DNA of 24,861 nt, from assembly GCA_030917125.1 (NCBI GenBank), contig JAUPVH010000059.1:1-24861 (forward strand), read 5' to 3'. Below, one piece after another: positions 7,147 to 14,849 of the stretch (the stretch's first letter is position 1; every line of letters starts with the position of its first letter). The stretch comes from Patescibacteria group bacterium (GTDB lineage Bacteria > Patescibacteriota > Saccharimonadia > CAILAD01 > GCA-016700035). The notes below the pieces were generated by a model. It ran no database searches, was not told the DNA's origin, and saw nothing but the letters and a program-made list of their open reading frames with translations. The position numbers were made by a program, and so were the translations under genes.

Positions 7147-8780
7147 TAGCGGTTCACCTCAAACGTGTAGTAGAGAATGCGGTCTGAAAACTCTGGGGAG
7201 CGAGACTGATTGAGTTTACCTTGCGGATATTTCACATTGAGTACATCCAACACCGCCTGAGTATGCTGATTATTCTGCACGATAAAGACAGTAGGTTGAT
7301 CGGTAATCGGTACGGAATCTACCTCTTGCCACTCAAGACGCTCCCAGCCGGAACCGCGTCGTAAGCCATAATCAGCATCATCTTTTTGCTTCGTGTAATC
7401 AGCTTCTTTACGCGTCAAATAATCTACCGTACGGATTGAATACCCATCCACCACCATATATACCTTAGTACCCTCGACACTACCCAGCTTGCTGTTGTAG
7501 TAATTCGCAATCGCGACATTATCATCGGCATAGGCCTCATACGTGCCTGGCGCCCCAGCCCAAGCCCTGAAATAGGCGAAATAACCCTGCACTAATGTCG
7601 CTGACATCAAGAGTAGAATAAGCGCTAAACCAATATTGCGGGCAAAACTATTAATCGGAAAGATTGCGTACCAACGACCGATAAAATACGAGAGACCTAT
7701 CGCCGCCAAAATCATCACCGCCGGCGCACTCCCAATAGACCGTAATCCATGTGGCAAACCTTCAGCTGTCAGTGCGGCTGGCAACATCATCGCACCAGCA
7801 ATAAACAGCAATGAAAAATACCGCGCATGCTTCAAGGAATACAAGGCTACCAATACACCCAGAATAAACATAATGCCTACAAACGTATTGAGGTACGGCT
7901 CACCTGGAACATTGTGCCGCGGGTTATCATCACCAACAAAGTTGTACTGTAAGAGGGTTTTTTGCGTACTATCCATGAGTGTTTGCAGGGGTTTGCCCTT
8001 ATTGAGATCTTTATTTAAGAAACTTGTTCCGCCAGCTCGCGCACCAGCGTCTGGATTCTGAACCGAGTAAAAAATCAGCGGTGAAAGCACTAAAAGAAAC
8101 GAAACAACAGCCGCAGCCACATTTTTCCACTGCCCCTTGAGCCACTGACGGCGGAATACGAGGATGTAGCAAAACAAACCAACAACTGCAGCCAACATCA
8201 GCTGATAAGCGGTATAAGTGTATGAACCGAGGCCAAGAAATATACCCGCACCGATAAAATACCCCATTTTGCGAGTTTTTATAGCGCGCCCACCCATATA
8301 AGCAACCATTGCGACCATCAATGGTGTCATGCTCGCCCGAAAACCATCTCGAGAAATAATTACCGCCCATGGGTTGACCGCCAAGAAGAAAGCAGCGATC
8401 AGACCAACCCGCTGCCCAAACCAATCCTTACCCCAGTAGTACACGGCGATAATTGCCAGTGTACCCATGAGTGCTGGCGCCATTCGTAGTGCCAGAATTG
8501 TATTACCAAGCGCTTTTACAAAGGCTGCCTGCAGGAAGAAAAACAATGATTCGCGTGGGCCGTTTGTAGCGTAGAGCGCACGGATGTCGCCTGAGAATAT
8601 GCGGAACACATCCTGCCCGTTAGCGGCTTCATCCGGGTGTAATCCGGGTGGTAAGCTCGCCAGCATATAAAACCTAAAGAAAACACCAATTAAGACTATA
8701 GCGCCCAATAGTAGCCATACACCGTATTTTTTCGTGAATGACTGAAAGTTCTTCTGACGTTTCGCTGCTTTTGCGCTCAC
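7146..8780 (-). CDS. GT-C glycosyltransferase (PMT/ArnT-like)
   Basis: A 544-residue multi-spanning protein. After a basic N-terminus, the first helix (about 21-40) is followed by LPPGLHPDEAANGQD, whose D50-E51 are the predicted catalytic acidic pair in the first outer loop. ATNGPRESLFFFLQA and AVNPWAVIISRDGFRASMTPL are family-type loops. At least ten hydrophobic segments extend to about residue 400. The final 130 residues are soluble and probably extracytoplasmic. The start is GTG 8780, overlapping the gtrA-like stop (GTGA) with GAGGTAAG upstream. It is a paralogue-like neighbour of the GT-C at 4806, suggesting two acceptor or linkage specificities fed by the GT2 between them. Confidence 0.85.
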   Translation of the reverse strand: MSAKAAKRQKNFQSFTKKYGVWLLLGAIVLIGVFFRFYMLASLPPGLHPDEAANGQDVFRIFSGDIRALYATNGPRESLFFFLQAAFVKALGNTILALRMAPALMGTLAIIAVYYWGKDWFGQRVGLIAAFFLAVNPWAVIISRDGFRASMTPLMVAMVAYMGGRAIKTRKMGYFIGAGIFLGLGSYTYTAYQLMLAAVVGLFCYILVFRRQWLKGQWKNVAAAVVSFLLVLSPLIFYSVQNPDAGARAGGTSFLNKDLNKGKPLQTLMDSTQKTLLQYNFVGDDNPRHNVPGEPYLNTFVGIMFILGVLVALYSLKHARYFSLLFIAGAMMLPAALTAEGLPHGLRSIGSAPAVMILAAIGLSYFIGRWYAIFPINSFARNIGLALILLLMSATLVQGYFAYFRAWAGAPGTYEAYADDNVAIANYYNSKLGSVEGTKVYMVVDGYSIRTVDYLTRKEADYTKQKDDADYGLRRGSGWERLEWQEVDSVPITDQPTVFIVQNNQHTQAVLDVLNVKYPQGKLNQSRSPEFSDRILYYTFEVNR

Positions 8781-9283
8781 TTGCTTACCTCGGTTTTAAA
8801 TACTACTTTCTTATACATCAGGTAATTCCAGACGAGACTGGCGGCAGTTGCTACAATCTTAACCCCATTTGTCTCTACAAACTGAGCATCAATCCCGGCC
8901 GTACCGATAATGTTCGCCCAATCTGCGAAAGCCAAGCCAAGTTCTACAGGATACCGCCAGATATTTTCGAAGAAGTAAATTACAGCTCCTTGAATCACAA
9001 TCAGCCCAAAAGCGGTTATCGGGAAGAACTCGAGGGCCTGACGACCAATATCCTTCTTTTCACCAGCATTAAAGACAAAATGCCGGTTGGCAAAGAAGCT
9101 AAAGGTCATGGCGACCATCACGGCGGGAATATTGGCAATTTCATCTGACCAGCCCGTAGCGCGACTTATCATATTAAGAATAATAAAATCAATGAGCGTA
9201 TTGATGATGCCGACAATACCAAAGCGCCCTACTTGTGCAACTTCACGCTTGGCCGTTTTCGCCACCTGTTTTTGTTCTTTCAA
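8777..9283 (-). CDS. GtrA-family polyprenyl-phosphate-sugar flippase
   Basis: 168 residues with the GtrA start signature GRFGIVGIINTLIDFIILN (19-37) and four hydrophobic helices. The middle motif FSFFANRHFVF is nearly invariant in the family, and a final WNYLMYKKVVF completes it. GtrA proteins are thought to move polyprenyl-phosphate-linked sugars across the membrane. The start is TTG at 9283 with AAGGA 8 bases before it; no ATG or GTG lies earlier in the conserved part. It is first in an operon with GT-C, GT2 and GT-C genes. Most family members are 120-150 residues; here there is an extra soluble loop about residues 110-140. Confidence 0.88.
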   Translation of the reverse strand: MKEQKQVAKTAKREVAQVGRFGIVGIINTLIDFIILNMISRATGWSDEIANIPAVMVAMTFSFFANRHFVFNAGEKKDIGRQALEFFPITAFGLIVIQGAVIYFFENIWRYPVELGLAFADWANIIGTAGIDAQFVETNGVKIVATAASLVWNYLMYKKVVFKTEVSK

Positions 9284-9308
9284 AAGATGTTTCCTTATTT
9301 CGCCTATC

Positions 9309-9338
9309 AGTATACGTGAGAAAACTCAGCTTATGCAA
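9309..9338 (-). promoter_or_regulatory. Promoter of the gtrA-like operon
   Basis: On the minus strand TTGCAT (9333-9338) is followed after 18 bases by TATACT (9309-9314), about 26 bases ahead of the TTG start. Confidence 0.6.
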
Positions 9339-9356
9339 TGTGCTTATGCTTTTTCG

Positions 9357-10745
9357 TTATTCCAGCGAAGGACCTTCTCGCTTACGATCTAGCGACCGGA
9401 ATAACATTAATTCTGGACTGAAGAACAACTCAACATCCCCGGTTGGCCCATTGCGATGCTTGCGAATTAATATGTCGGAGATATTACGGCGCTCACTTTC
9501 CTTATTGTAATAATCCTCACGGTAAATAAACATTACAACGTCAGCATCCTGCTCGATTGACCCGGACTCACGCAAGTCGGAGAGCTGAGGAATCTGAGGG
9601 TGACGCTGCTCAACGGCGCGTGAAAGCTGCGAGAGCGCAATTACCGGCACATCTAACTCACGCGCTAAACCTTTGAGCGAGCGCGATATTTCGGAGATTT
9701 CATTTACACGATTGCCATCACCTGACGCGCGGCCACTCATCAGTTGCAAATAGTCGATAATGATAAGCCCTAATCCGTGCTCAGTCTGCAAACGGCGAGC
9801 CTTAGTGCGCATCTCCAGCGCATTCGCCATAGCAGAGTCGTCGATAAATATTGGTGCCTCAGCCATGACCCCCATAGCTCGATTAAGTTTTTCAAAATCT
9901 TTGTCTTCTAAGTTACCGGTACGCAGCTTCCATGAATCAATACCAGACTCAGATGCCAACAGACGATCAATCAGCTGCTCCTTACTCATTTCCAGCGAGA
10001 ATATGCCGACCGGTATACCTTCTTTAATCGCAACGTGAGCTGCAATATTCATCACAAAACTTGTCTTACCCATACTTGGACGAGCCGCCAAAATAATGAG
10101 GTCCGAACGCTGTAAGCCAGCCAGGAGACGATCCATTTCTTTAAAGCCCGTTGGCACACCGCGCAACTGCTGCTTGTCTTTGTGGAGGGCATCCAACCGA
10201 TCAAAGCTGTCAGCAAGCACATCTTTGATCGAGATAAAGTTCTGTTTCAGGTGCTTTTGACTTACCGAGAACAACGCTTGCTCAGCTTCATCGAGCAATC
10301 CCTCAAGCTCGCGAGTTTCATCGTGCGCCAGGCCAGAAATAGAATGCCCCGCCACGTCGAGACGGCGCAAGGTGGCCTTACCAGCGACGATGCGCGCATA
10401 TTCAGCGGCATGCGCCGTAGTTGCTTCCGTACCAGCAAGCTCGGTGAGATACGTCATACCGCCGATATTCTCCAGCTCTTTGCCTGATTTTAAGTCTTCC
10501 GAGAGTGTCACTAAATCTATCGGGCGACGTTTTTCATAGAGCTTCACAATCGTTTCGTAAATTAAGCCATTGCGACGATCATAAAAATCATCAGCGGCCA
10601 CGATATCGGCCACCTTAATGAGCGAATCGGCATCTAATAAAATCGTGCCCAAAAGGGAGCGCTCGGCTTGAATACTGTGTGGAGGCGAAAGTTTGGCGAG
10701 ATCCTCTTCAGTTGGTACTGGTTCTGGTGCGTCTTTTCTTGCCAT
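9357..10745 (-). CDS. dnaB: Replicative DNA helicase DnaB
   Basis: A 462-residue hexameric 5'-3' helicase of the replication fork. The N-terminal DnaB domain (about 20-125, PHSIQAERSLLGTILLD) leads by a helical linker to the RecA-like domain from about 195. Walker A is ARPSMGKTS (221-229), Walker B is GLIIIDYLQLM (near 335), and the family motifs QLSRAVEQR, PQLSDLRESGSIEQDAD and RKHRNGPTG follow. No intein or insertion is seen. ATG 10745 has AGGAG upstream, and the gene follows dnaX after 3 bases, so helicase and clamp-loader subunit are probably co-expressed. Confidence 0.97.
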   Translation of the reverse strand: MARKDAPEPVPTEEDLAKLSPPHSIQAERSLLGTILLDADSLIKVADIVAADDFYDRRNGLIYETIVKLYEKRRPIDLVTLSEDLKSGKELENIGGMTYLTELAGTEATTAHAAEYARIVAGKATLRRLDVAGHSISGLAHDETRELEGLLDEAEQALFSVSQKHLKQNFISIKDVLADSFDRLDALHKDKQQLRGVPTGFKEMDRLLAGLQRSDLIILAARPSMGKTSFVMNIAAHVAIKEGIPVGIFSLEMSKEQLIDRLLASESGIDSWKLRTGNLEDKDFEKLNRAMGVMAEAPIFIDDSAMANALEMRTKARRLQTEHGLGLIIIDYLQLMSGRASGDGNRVNEISEISRSLKGLARELDVPVIALSQLSRAVEQRHPQIPQLSDLRESGSIEQDADVVMFIYREDYYNKESERRNISDILIRKHRNGPTGDVELFFSPELMLFRSLDRKREGPSLE

Positions 10746-10748
10746 GGT

Positions 10749-12176
10749 TTACTCCTGTACCACTTCCCCGCCCAATATCTCTAGGGCACTGGCCACCAAC
10801 TCTTCATCCGCTGGAGCGGCAACTGCGGCAGGCTGATCACCGGTGTGCTGCACCACCATTTCAATTTGGCGATTAGCAACTTTCGAAAAGACAGCTTCGA
10901 TGAATTGCTGATTTTTAGGTTCTTCGATGCGCTCTTTATGGAAACGGAAGCGACACCGCACAATCAGCTTATCACCCTGTAAAAGCGGATCGCCCGAGCG
11001 CAACACTGCATACAAAGAATTATTTTTCGACTTAATAAGCGACAAAGCTTTTGCGGTAACCTTGTCCGAACCCAATACGTCACCTGGCAGATCGGCTGGT
11101 ACGGCAGCGGCAACTACCGACTGTGGTGCGGTCATTTTTACAGGACGAGACGACGGAGTAGCCGATGTTATAACAGCAGGTGCCTGTAGAGTGGCAGCTT
11201 CTGGTGAAAGGCGCCAAACTGCCAGCTCTACCGGTAGCGTTGGGATTGGTGCAGTTTTGAGCTCACGTGCTGCCTGCATAAACGAATCAAGAATTCGCGC
11301 TAACTGGGTCTGCGAGAGTTCTCCTTTTTCGTTCTGCAAAAATTTTCGGCGGGCTACCAAAAGTACATGCTCAGTCAAAAGTGTTGGTTCAGCACCCTGA
11401 CTCCACAAGCTCACCAATAGCCCCAAGGCCTCATCACTCTTACCCTGAGCTGCCAGCACAATCAGCTGCTGGACCGCTTCCTCGTCGCCAATCCCGGCTA
11501 CCTCGGCCACCAACTGCCGAGTTACATGGTTGTGGGCACTGCCAAGCTGGTCGAGTAAACTCAGCGCATCACGAAAACCACCGCCAGACAATTCGGCAAT
11601 CAAACCCAGCGCATCTTCATCTACCTGCAGTGATTCGGCTTGGGCGACCGATTGCAAATGGGCCAACATCCCCGCTGGCTGAACCGGGCGAAAATCATAG
11701 CGCTGCGTACGACTGATAACTGTATCCGGCAACTTATGTACTTCCGTGGTGGCCAAAATAAATACTGCATGGGCCGGAGGCTCTTCAAGAGTCTTTAATA
11801 GGGCGTTAAACGCCTCGCGTGTGAGCATATGGGCTTCATCAATAATAAAAACTTTAAATTTTAAACGGCTCGGAGCCGTGGCGATTTTTTCACGCAAGGC
11901 TCGAATTTCATCAATACCGCGATTTGAAGCGGCATCAATTTCAATAATATCCAGTTCAGACTCTAAGCCAGTGTCAGCCGGTAGCTCATTAACGCGCCGC
12001 GCAAGAATACGTGCCACACTGGTTTTGCCTGTGCCGCGAGGGCCTGTAAATAAATAGGCGTGACTTAACTTTTGTTGCTCAAGAGACGCCTCCAATAGGC
12101 GCGTAATATGTTCTTGGCCAACCACGTCAGACAAGTCGGCTGGCCGATATTCACGATAGAGCGCAGAACGACTCAA
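10749..12176 (-). CDS. dnaX: DNA polymerase III clamp-loader subunit (gamma/tau), lacking the zinc module
   Basis: A 475-residue AAA+ ATPase of the sliding-clamp loader. Walker A is GPRGTGKT (45-52), Walker B is IIDEAHML (111-118), and sensor 1 lies in LATTEVHKLP. SRTQRYDF corresponds to the SRC arginine-finger motif, with Thr in place of Cys. The four-Cys zinc module normally between Walker A and the EIDAAS motif (81-84) is absent: only about 16 residues separate ARILARR from DIIEIDAAS. Domain III helices follow to about 340, then an Ala/Pro-rich linker and a short C-terminal domain. The start is TTG 12176, supported by AGGAGG 4 bases upstream. No slippery A-run for a gamma frameshift was found. 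Confidence 0.95.
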   Translation of the reverse strand: MSRSALYREYRPADLSDVVGQEHITRLLEASLEQQKLSHAYLFTGPRGTGKTSVARILARRVNELPADTGLESELDIIEIDAASNRGIDEIRALREKIATAPSRLKFKVFIIDEAHMLTREAFNALLKTLEEPPAHAVFILATTEVHKLPDTVISRTQRYDFRPVQPAGMLAHLQSVAQAESLQVDEDALGLIAELSGGGFRDALSLLDQLGSAHNHVTRQLVAEVAGIGDEEAVQQLIVLAAQGKSDEALGLLVSLWSQGAEPTLLTEHVLLVARRKFLQNEKGELSQTQLARILDSFMQAARELKTAPIPTLPVELAVWRLSPEAATLQAPAVITSATPSSRPVKMTAPQSVVAAAVPADLPGDVLGSDKVTAKALSLIKSKNNSLYAVLRSGDPLLQGDKLIVRCRFRFHKERIEEPKNQQFIEAVFSKVANRQIEMVVQHTGDQPAAVAAPADEELVASALEILGGEVVQE

Positions 12177-12213
12177 CTCCCCTCCTTAGATGCAAACTTC
12201 AACAGTTACTTAT

Positions 12214-12219
12214 ATTATA
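12214..12219 (-). promoter_or_regulatory. -10 box of dnaX-dnaB promoter
   Basis: A perfect TATAAT on the minus strand, about 38 bases before the TTG start. The -35 region is poor (TGCGTA at 17 bases spacing). Confidence 0.5.
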
Positions 12220-12261
12220 GCGCGTCGAGGCCTGTTTACGCACTAGCTAGCACGAGATTAT

Positions 12262-12810
12262 CTAGCCAATAACTGCTTCAATTGCGGCCCAAGATGCTGG
12301 GCGATCGGCAGGGATCACTACAGTTACTTCATCACTAGGTTGAGCCTTGAAATACGTAACACTGGCAAACAATACATGATACAGCTTGCCACCAGCCTCA
12401 ACCATGTAAGTGCCGTCTTGCAAGGTAACAGTTCCAATAAGCTTCTTACGCTCAATCGGACCAATCTGCTTATAGATGAAGCTCCCATCTTCGGAGATGG
12501 TAAGCTTGAGAATATCACCCTCAACAAGCTTTGATTTTGATGCATAGTTAGCAGGTACCGGATAGGTTTTTTCATTTGGACCAACCATGTTTTGGCCATC
12601 AAAAACACCTTCGATTACTTTACCACCAACATGTGCCTCAACTTGGGCTGGAGCTGGTCTGTTTTCAACCGTCGGAGCTTCAGGAAGTTCCTCAGGCTTA
12701 ATACCCATAGCCTCAAGCTGCTCATGAATACGCTTCATGTTTTCTTCGGCAGCCTTAAGCTGGCTAGCTAACTGCAATAGCTTTGCATCATTTTGATTGT
12801 TCGTTGACAT
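12262..12810 (-). CDS. Conserved CPR-type coiled-coil plus beta-domain protein
   Basis: 182 residues, no signal peptide. Residues 1-40 form a charged helix (LLQLASQLKAAEENMKRIHEQLEAM) with coiled-coil character. A Pro/Glu linker follows (KPEELPEAPTVENRPAPAQVE). From about 62 a beta-rich region alternates short strands: VIEGVFDG, TYPVPANYASKSKLVEGDILKLTI, FIYKQIGPIERKKLIGTV, LYHVLFASVTYF and DEVTVVIPAD. The architecture recalls the coiled-coil plus OB domain at the N-terminus of proteasomal ATPases, but no ATPase follows. I recall near-identical motifs (YASKSKLVEGD, YKQIGPIERK) in hypothetical proteins across CPR genomes; no function is known to me. It has its own promoter with a palindrome at the -10. 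A nucleic-acid or ribosome-associated role is inference. Confidence 0.8.
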   Translation of the reverse strand: MSTNNQNDAKLLQLASQLKAAEENMKRIHEQLEAMGIKPEELPEAPTVENRPAPAQVEAHVGGKVIEGVFDGQNMVGPNEKTYPVPANYASKSKLVEGDILKLTISEDGSFIYKQIGPIERKKLIGTVTLQDGTYMVEAGGKLYHVLFASVTYFKAQPSDEVTVVIPADRPASWAAIEAVIG

Positions 12811-12854
12811 ATATTACTCACTTTTTTGATTATTTTTTATTACCCACAGATTCA

Positions 12855-12889
12855 GGTGGAGTATACCACCACCCTAAACTCAAATGCAA
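12855..12889 (-). promoter_or_regulatory. Promoter with palindromic -10 region for the coiled-coil protein
   Basis: On the minus strand TTGCAT (12884-12889) and TATACT (12860-12865) are 18 bases apart. The -10 is enclosed by GGTGG and CCACC arms (12855-12870), an operator-like inverted repeat. Confidence 0.6.
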
Positions 12890-12907
12890 ACGTCGTACTA
12901 CGTTACT

Positions 12908-12936
12908 TTGACATAATAAAGTATTTGTGGTAATAT
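12908..12936 (+). promoter_or_regulatory. Promoter of the sugar transferase gene
   Basis: TTGACA (12908-12913), a 17-base spacer and TAATAT (12931-12936). Transcription would begin near 12943, downstream of the in-frame ATG at 12927, which excludes that ATG as the start. Confidence 0.65.
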
Positions 12937-12992
12937 ATAATTTCCTGTACCTTACATCTCAGCCTGTGCTGCTCACCCCCACCAGGAGTACC

Positions 12993-13610
12993 ATGACCCG
13001 CTGGCAATGTGCCCTCACCTGGCTCATCACCATCCTACTCACCCCGGTGATCGCTGTGATCATCATGATCTGTGCCTGTCTGATCATGCTCGTTAACGGA
13101 TACGCACCGTTCTTTCGCCAAGAGCGAATCGGCAAGCATGGTCGTCCGTTTGTGTGCTACAAGCTGCAAACCATGCGACCACTGCAAGACGGCGAGGAGT
13201 ACCTCGACCCCGAGCACAACGCCCGCCGGTCCGACCCACTCGGTGACTTCCTACGCGATCATGGCATTGACGAGCTCCCGCAGCTCTTCAATGTCTACCG
13301 TGGGGAAATGGCGCTCATCGGTCCTCGCCCGCTCATGCAAAAGAACATCGATATGATTCGCAGCAAGAACGGCGAATGCATCGGCGTCGTCAACTGCTGG
13401 CTTCAGCATCGCGCCGAGTGGCTTCCCGGGATTACCGGTTGGCATCAGGTTAACTCCAGTGGTCCGGGCATCATGCTCTTCGACCTCGCTTACGTTGGCG
13501 GTCTGCCGTGGCGTAAGTACTGTACAATTGTCTGGCGCTCGCTGTGGGTAATCCCCGCCAGCAAAGAGCAACTCCCAGGCCACCCGGCCACCCCCTCGGT
13601 CTCCACGTGA
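12993..13610 (+). CDS. Initiating phosphoglycosyl transferase (bacterial sugar transferase family)
   Basis: 205 residues from ATG 12993, which has AGGAG 5 bases ahead. The family transfers a phospho-sugar from a UDP-sugar to undecaprenyl phosphate, the first step of a surface polysaccharide. A hydrophobic re-entrant N-terminal segment (about 6-34, LTWLITILLTPVIAVIIMI) is followed by FFRQERIGKHGRPFVCYKLQTM, the catalytic-region DELPQLFNVYRGEMALIGPRPL (Asp-Glu dyad) and PGITGWHQVNSSG near the end. The in-frame ATG at 12927 lies upstream of the predicted transcript start. The gene is a single cistron on the strand opposite to its neighbours and favours C-ending codons (ATC, CTC, ACC), suggesting acquisition. 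It may initiate the glycan modified by the gtr-like operon. Confidence 0.92.
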   Translation: MTRWQCALTWLITILLTPVIAVIIMICACLIMLVNGYAPFFRQERIGKHGRPFVCYKLQTMRPLQDGEEYLDPEHNARRSDPLGDFLRDHGIDELPQLFNVYRGEMALIGPRPLMQKNIDMIRSKNGECIGVVNCWLQHRAEWLPGITGWHQVNSSGPGIMLFDLAYVGGLPWRKYCTIVWRSLWVIPASKEQLPGHPATPSVST

Positions 13611-13624
13611 GACTGAGGTTTTTT
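13594..13624 (+). terminator. Terminator of the sugar transferase gene
   Basis: CCTCGGTCTC pairs with GAGACTGAGG (10 bp, one G-U) around loop CACGT, followed by six T. The stop codon (13608-13610) lies across the loop and 3' arm, so the coding region ends inside the terminator. Confidence 0.9.
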
Positions 13625-13630
13625 ATTACT

Positions 13631-13658
13631 AAAAACCACCCCTTGCGAGGTGGTTTTT
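13631..13658 (-). terminator. Terminator of rplJ-rplL
   Basis: AAAAACCACC and GGTGGTTTTT arms with an 8-base loop form a symmetric hairpin with T-tracts in both directions, 32 bases after the rplL stop. Confidence 0.85.
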
Positions 13659-13690
13659 AAAAGCTTATAGCTTCTGGATAGTCTCAGAAC

Positions 13691-14137
13691 TTACTGAAGT
13701 TCTACGCCTGCACCAGCAGCTTCGAGCTTAGTCTTAGCTTCTTCAGCTTCTTCCTTTGGTGCGTTTTCTTTCACCATGGTAGGAGCGCCATCAACTACAG
13801 CCTTTGATTCTGCAAGGCCAAGTCCGGTAATTTCACGAACGGCCTTAATTACGTCAATCTTCTTTTCGCCAGCAGACTGGAGGAAAATGTTGTACTGACT
13901 CTTCTCTTCAGCAGCCTCGGCAGCGTCTCCGGCAGGAGCAGCAACGCCAGCAACTGCAACTGGGGCAGCAGCAGACACACCGTAGTGATCTTCAAGGGTA
14001 GTAACGAACTCGGAAAGATCGAGTACGCTCATTTTATCGAGTTCAGCAACAAGTTTTGCAAACTTTTCTGGAACTTCTTTCTTTTCTTCTTTTTCAGCAG
14101 CTGCTTCAACAGCTTCGTTCTTGGTCTCTTCGGCCAT
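13691..14137 (-). CDS. rplL: 50S ribosomal protein L7/L12
   Basis: 148 residues, about 25 more than typical L7/L12. The extra part is a charged N-terminal extension (MAEETKNEAVEAAAEKEEKKEV). It precedes the dimerisation domain (KFAKLVAELDKMSVLDLSEFVTTLEDHYGV), the Ala-rich hinge (AAAPVAVAGVAAPAG) and the factor-binding C-terminal domain (KKIDVIKAVREITGLGLAESKAVVDGAP). It forms the ribosome stalk that recruits translation GTPases. ATG 14137 has GGAGAA upstream. It follows rplJ by 25 bases as usual. Confidence 0.97.
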   Translation of the reverse strand: MAEETKNEAVEAAAEKEEKKEVPEKFAKLVAELDKMSVLDLSEFVTTLEDHYGVSAAAPVAVAGVAAPAGDAAEAAEEKSQYNIFLQSAGEKKIDVIKAVREITGLGLAESKAVVDGAPTMVKENAPKEEAEEAKTKLEAAGAGVELQ

Positions 14138-14162
14138 GATTTTCTCCTTAAATTAGAAGGGC

Positions 14163-14696
14163 TTAAGCAGCCGCTTCTTTCTTATCTTTTATTGCTTGTA
14201 GTGCGTACACCAGTCCTGATAGGTTGCCATTGAGCACTCGGACCATGCCAGAGAGCGGAGCGGCAACAGTACCAACCACCTGAGCGAGCAATTGTTCGCG
14301 GCTAGGAAGCTGAGCGAGGGCCATTACGGCTTCGCGGGTGAGAACTTCACCTGCTTCATCAATACCACCAACAATCTCGAGAGCCTTGTTTGCTTTCGCA
14401 AAGTCAGCCATAAGCTTTGCAGCTTCGACTTCATCAGTGCCAAACGCGATAGCCATTGGGCCCGTAAATACTTCCAGCTGAGTGATTTCTTTCGCACTCT
14501 GAGCTGCAGCTTTACGTACCAAGGTATTCTTCGCAACAACAAGCTTTACACCGTTTTCACGTAACGTGTTACGGAGTTCACTAATTGCTGGCACATCGAG
14601 GCCACGGTAGTCGGCCAGAACGGCGAGCTTAGCACTATCGAGGTTTTCGACCAACTTCTGTAGGTCTTGTTCCTTTTGTGCACGAGTCTTTGCCAT
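14163..14696 (-). CDS. rplJ: 50S ribosomal protein L10
   Basis: 177 residues, normal length. It anchors L7/L12 dimers to 23S rRNA. The N-terminal RNA-binding domain has KLAVLADYRGLDVPAISELRNTLRENGVKLVVAKNTLVRKA (23-63), and the C-terminal helix carries the L7/L12 sites. AAGGAG stands before ATG 14696. The transcript has an L10 leader upstream, so L10-L7/L12 feedback control is expected. Unlike the usual rplK-A-J-L order, the preceding rplA is about 3.7 kb away. Confidence 0.97.
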   Translation of the reverse strand: MAKTRAQKEQDLQKLVENLDSAKLAVLADYRGLDVPAISELRNTLRENGVKLVVAKNTLVRKAAAQSAKEITQLEVFTGPMAIAFGTDEVEAAKLMADFAKANKALEIVGGIDEAGEVLTREAVMALAQLPSREQLLAQVVGTVAAPLSGMVRVLNGNLSGLVYALQAIKDKKEAAA

Positions 14697-14843
14697 GCTG
14701 ACTCCTTAAATTTTTAATGAAAAATCTTCTTTGCGCGAGCCAAGAAGACATGAAGTGGGACGTATCAATAATGATGTCGTCGTCGCCTCGGGAGCAAATT
14801 AAGGGTTGGGCTTGCCAATCCAGCGCCTGTCTTCGGTTCGAAC
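14697..14843 (-). promoter_or_regulatory. Ribosomal protein L10 leader
   Basis: The untranslated leader of rplJ carries the two conserved L10-leader segments in the right order: CCGAAGACAGG (minus strand of 14826-14836) and TTAAT...CTCCCGAGG (minus strand of 14786-14802), which together form the kink-turn site bound by L10(L12)4. The 5' end begins with a self-complementary GGTTCGAACC stem. These motifs match the family as I know it; a covariance search would settle the boundaries. Confidence 0.85.
14720..14748 (-). terminator. Possible attenuator in the L10 leader
   Basis: TCTTCTT pairs with AAGAAGA around a 10-base loop, followed by five T, just before the rplJ ribosome site. The stem is A/T-rich and only 7 bp, so efficiency is uncertain. 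Confidence 0.5.
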
Positions 14844-14849
14844 CAAGTT

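Noticed and set aside
10749..12176. Programmed frameshift in dnaX producing a gamma form
   Set aside because: No slippery A-run with downstream structure was found where it would be expected; the frame is uninterrupted.
12927..12992. A longer N-terminus for the sugar transferase starting at ATG 12927
   Set aside because: That ATG lies within or before the promoter -10 region and has no ribosome site, while ATG 12993 has AGGAG upstream.
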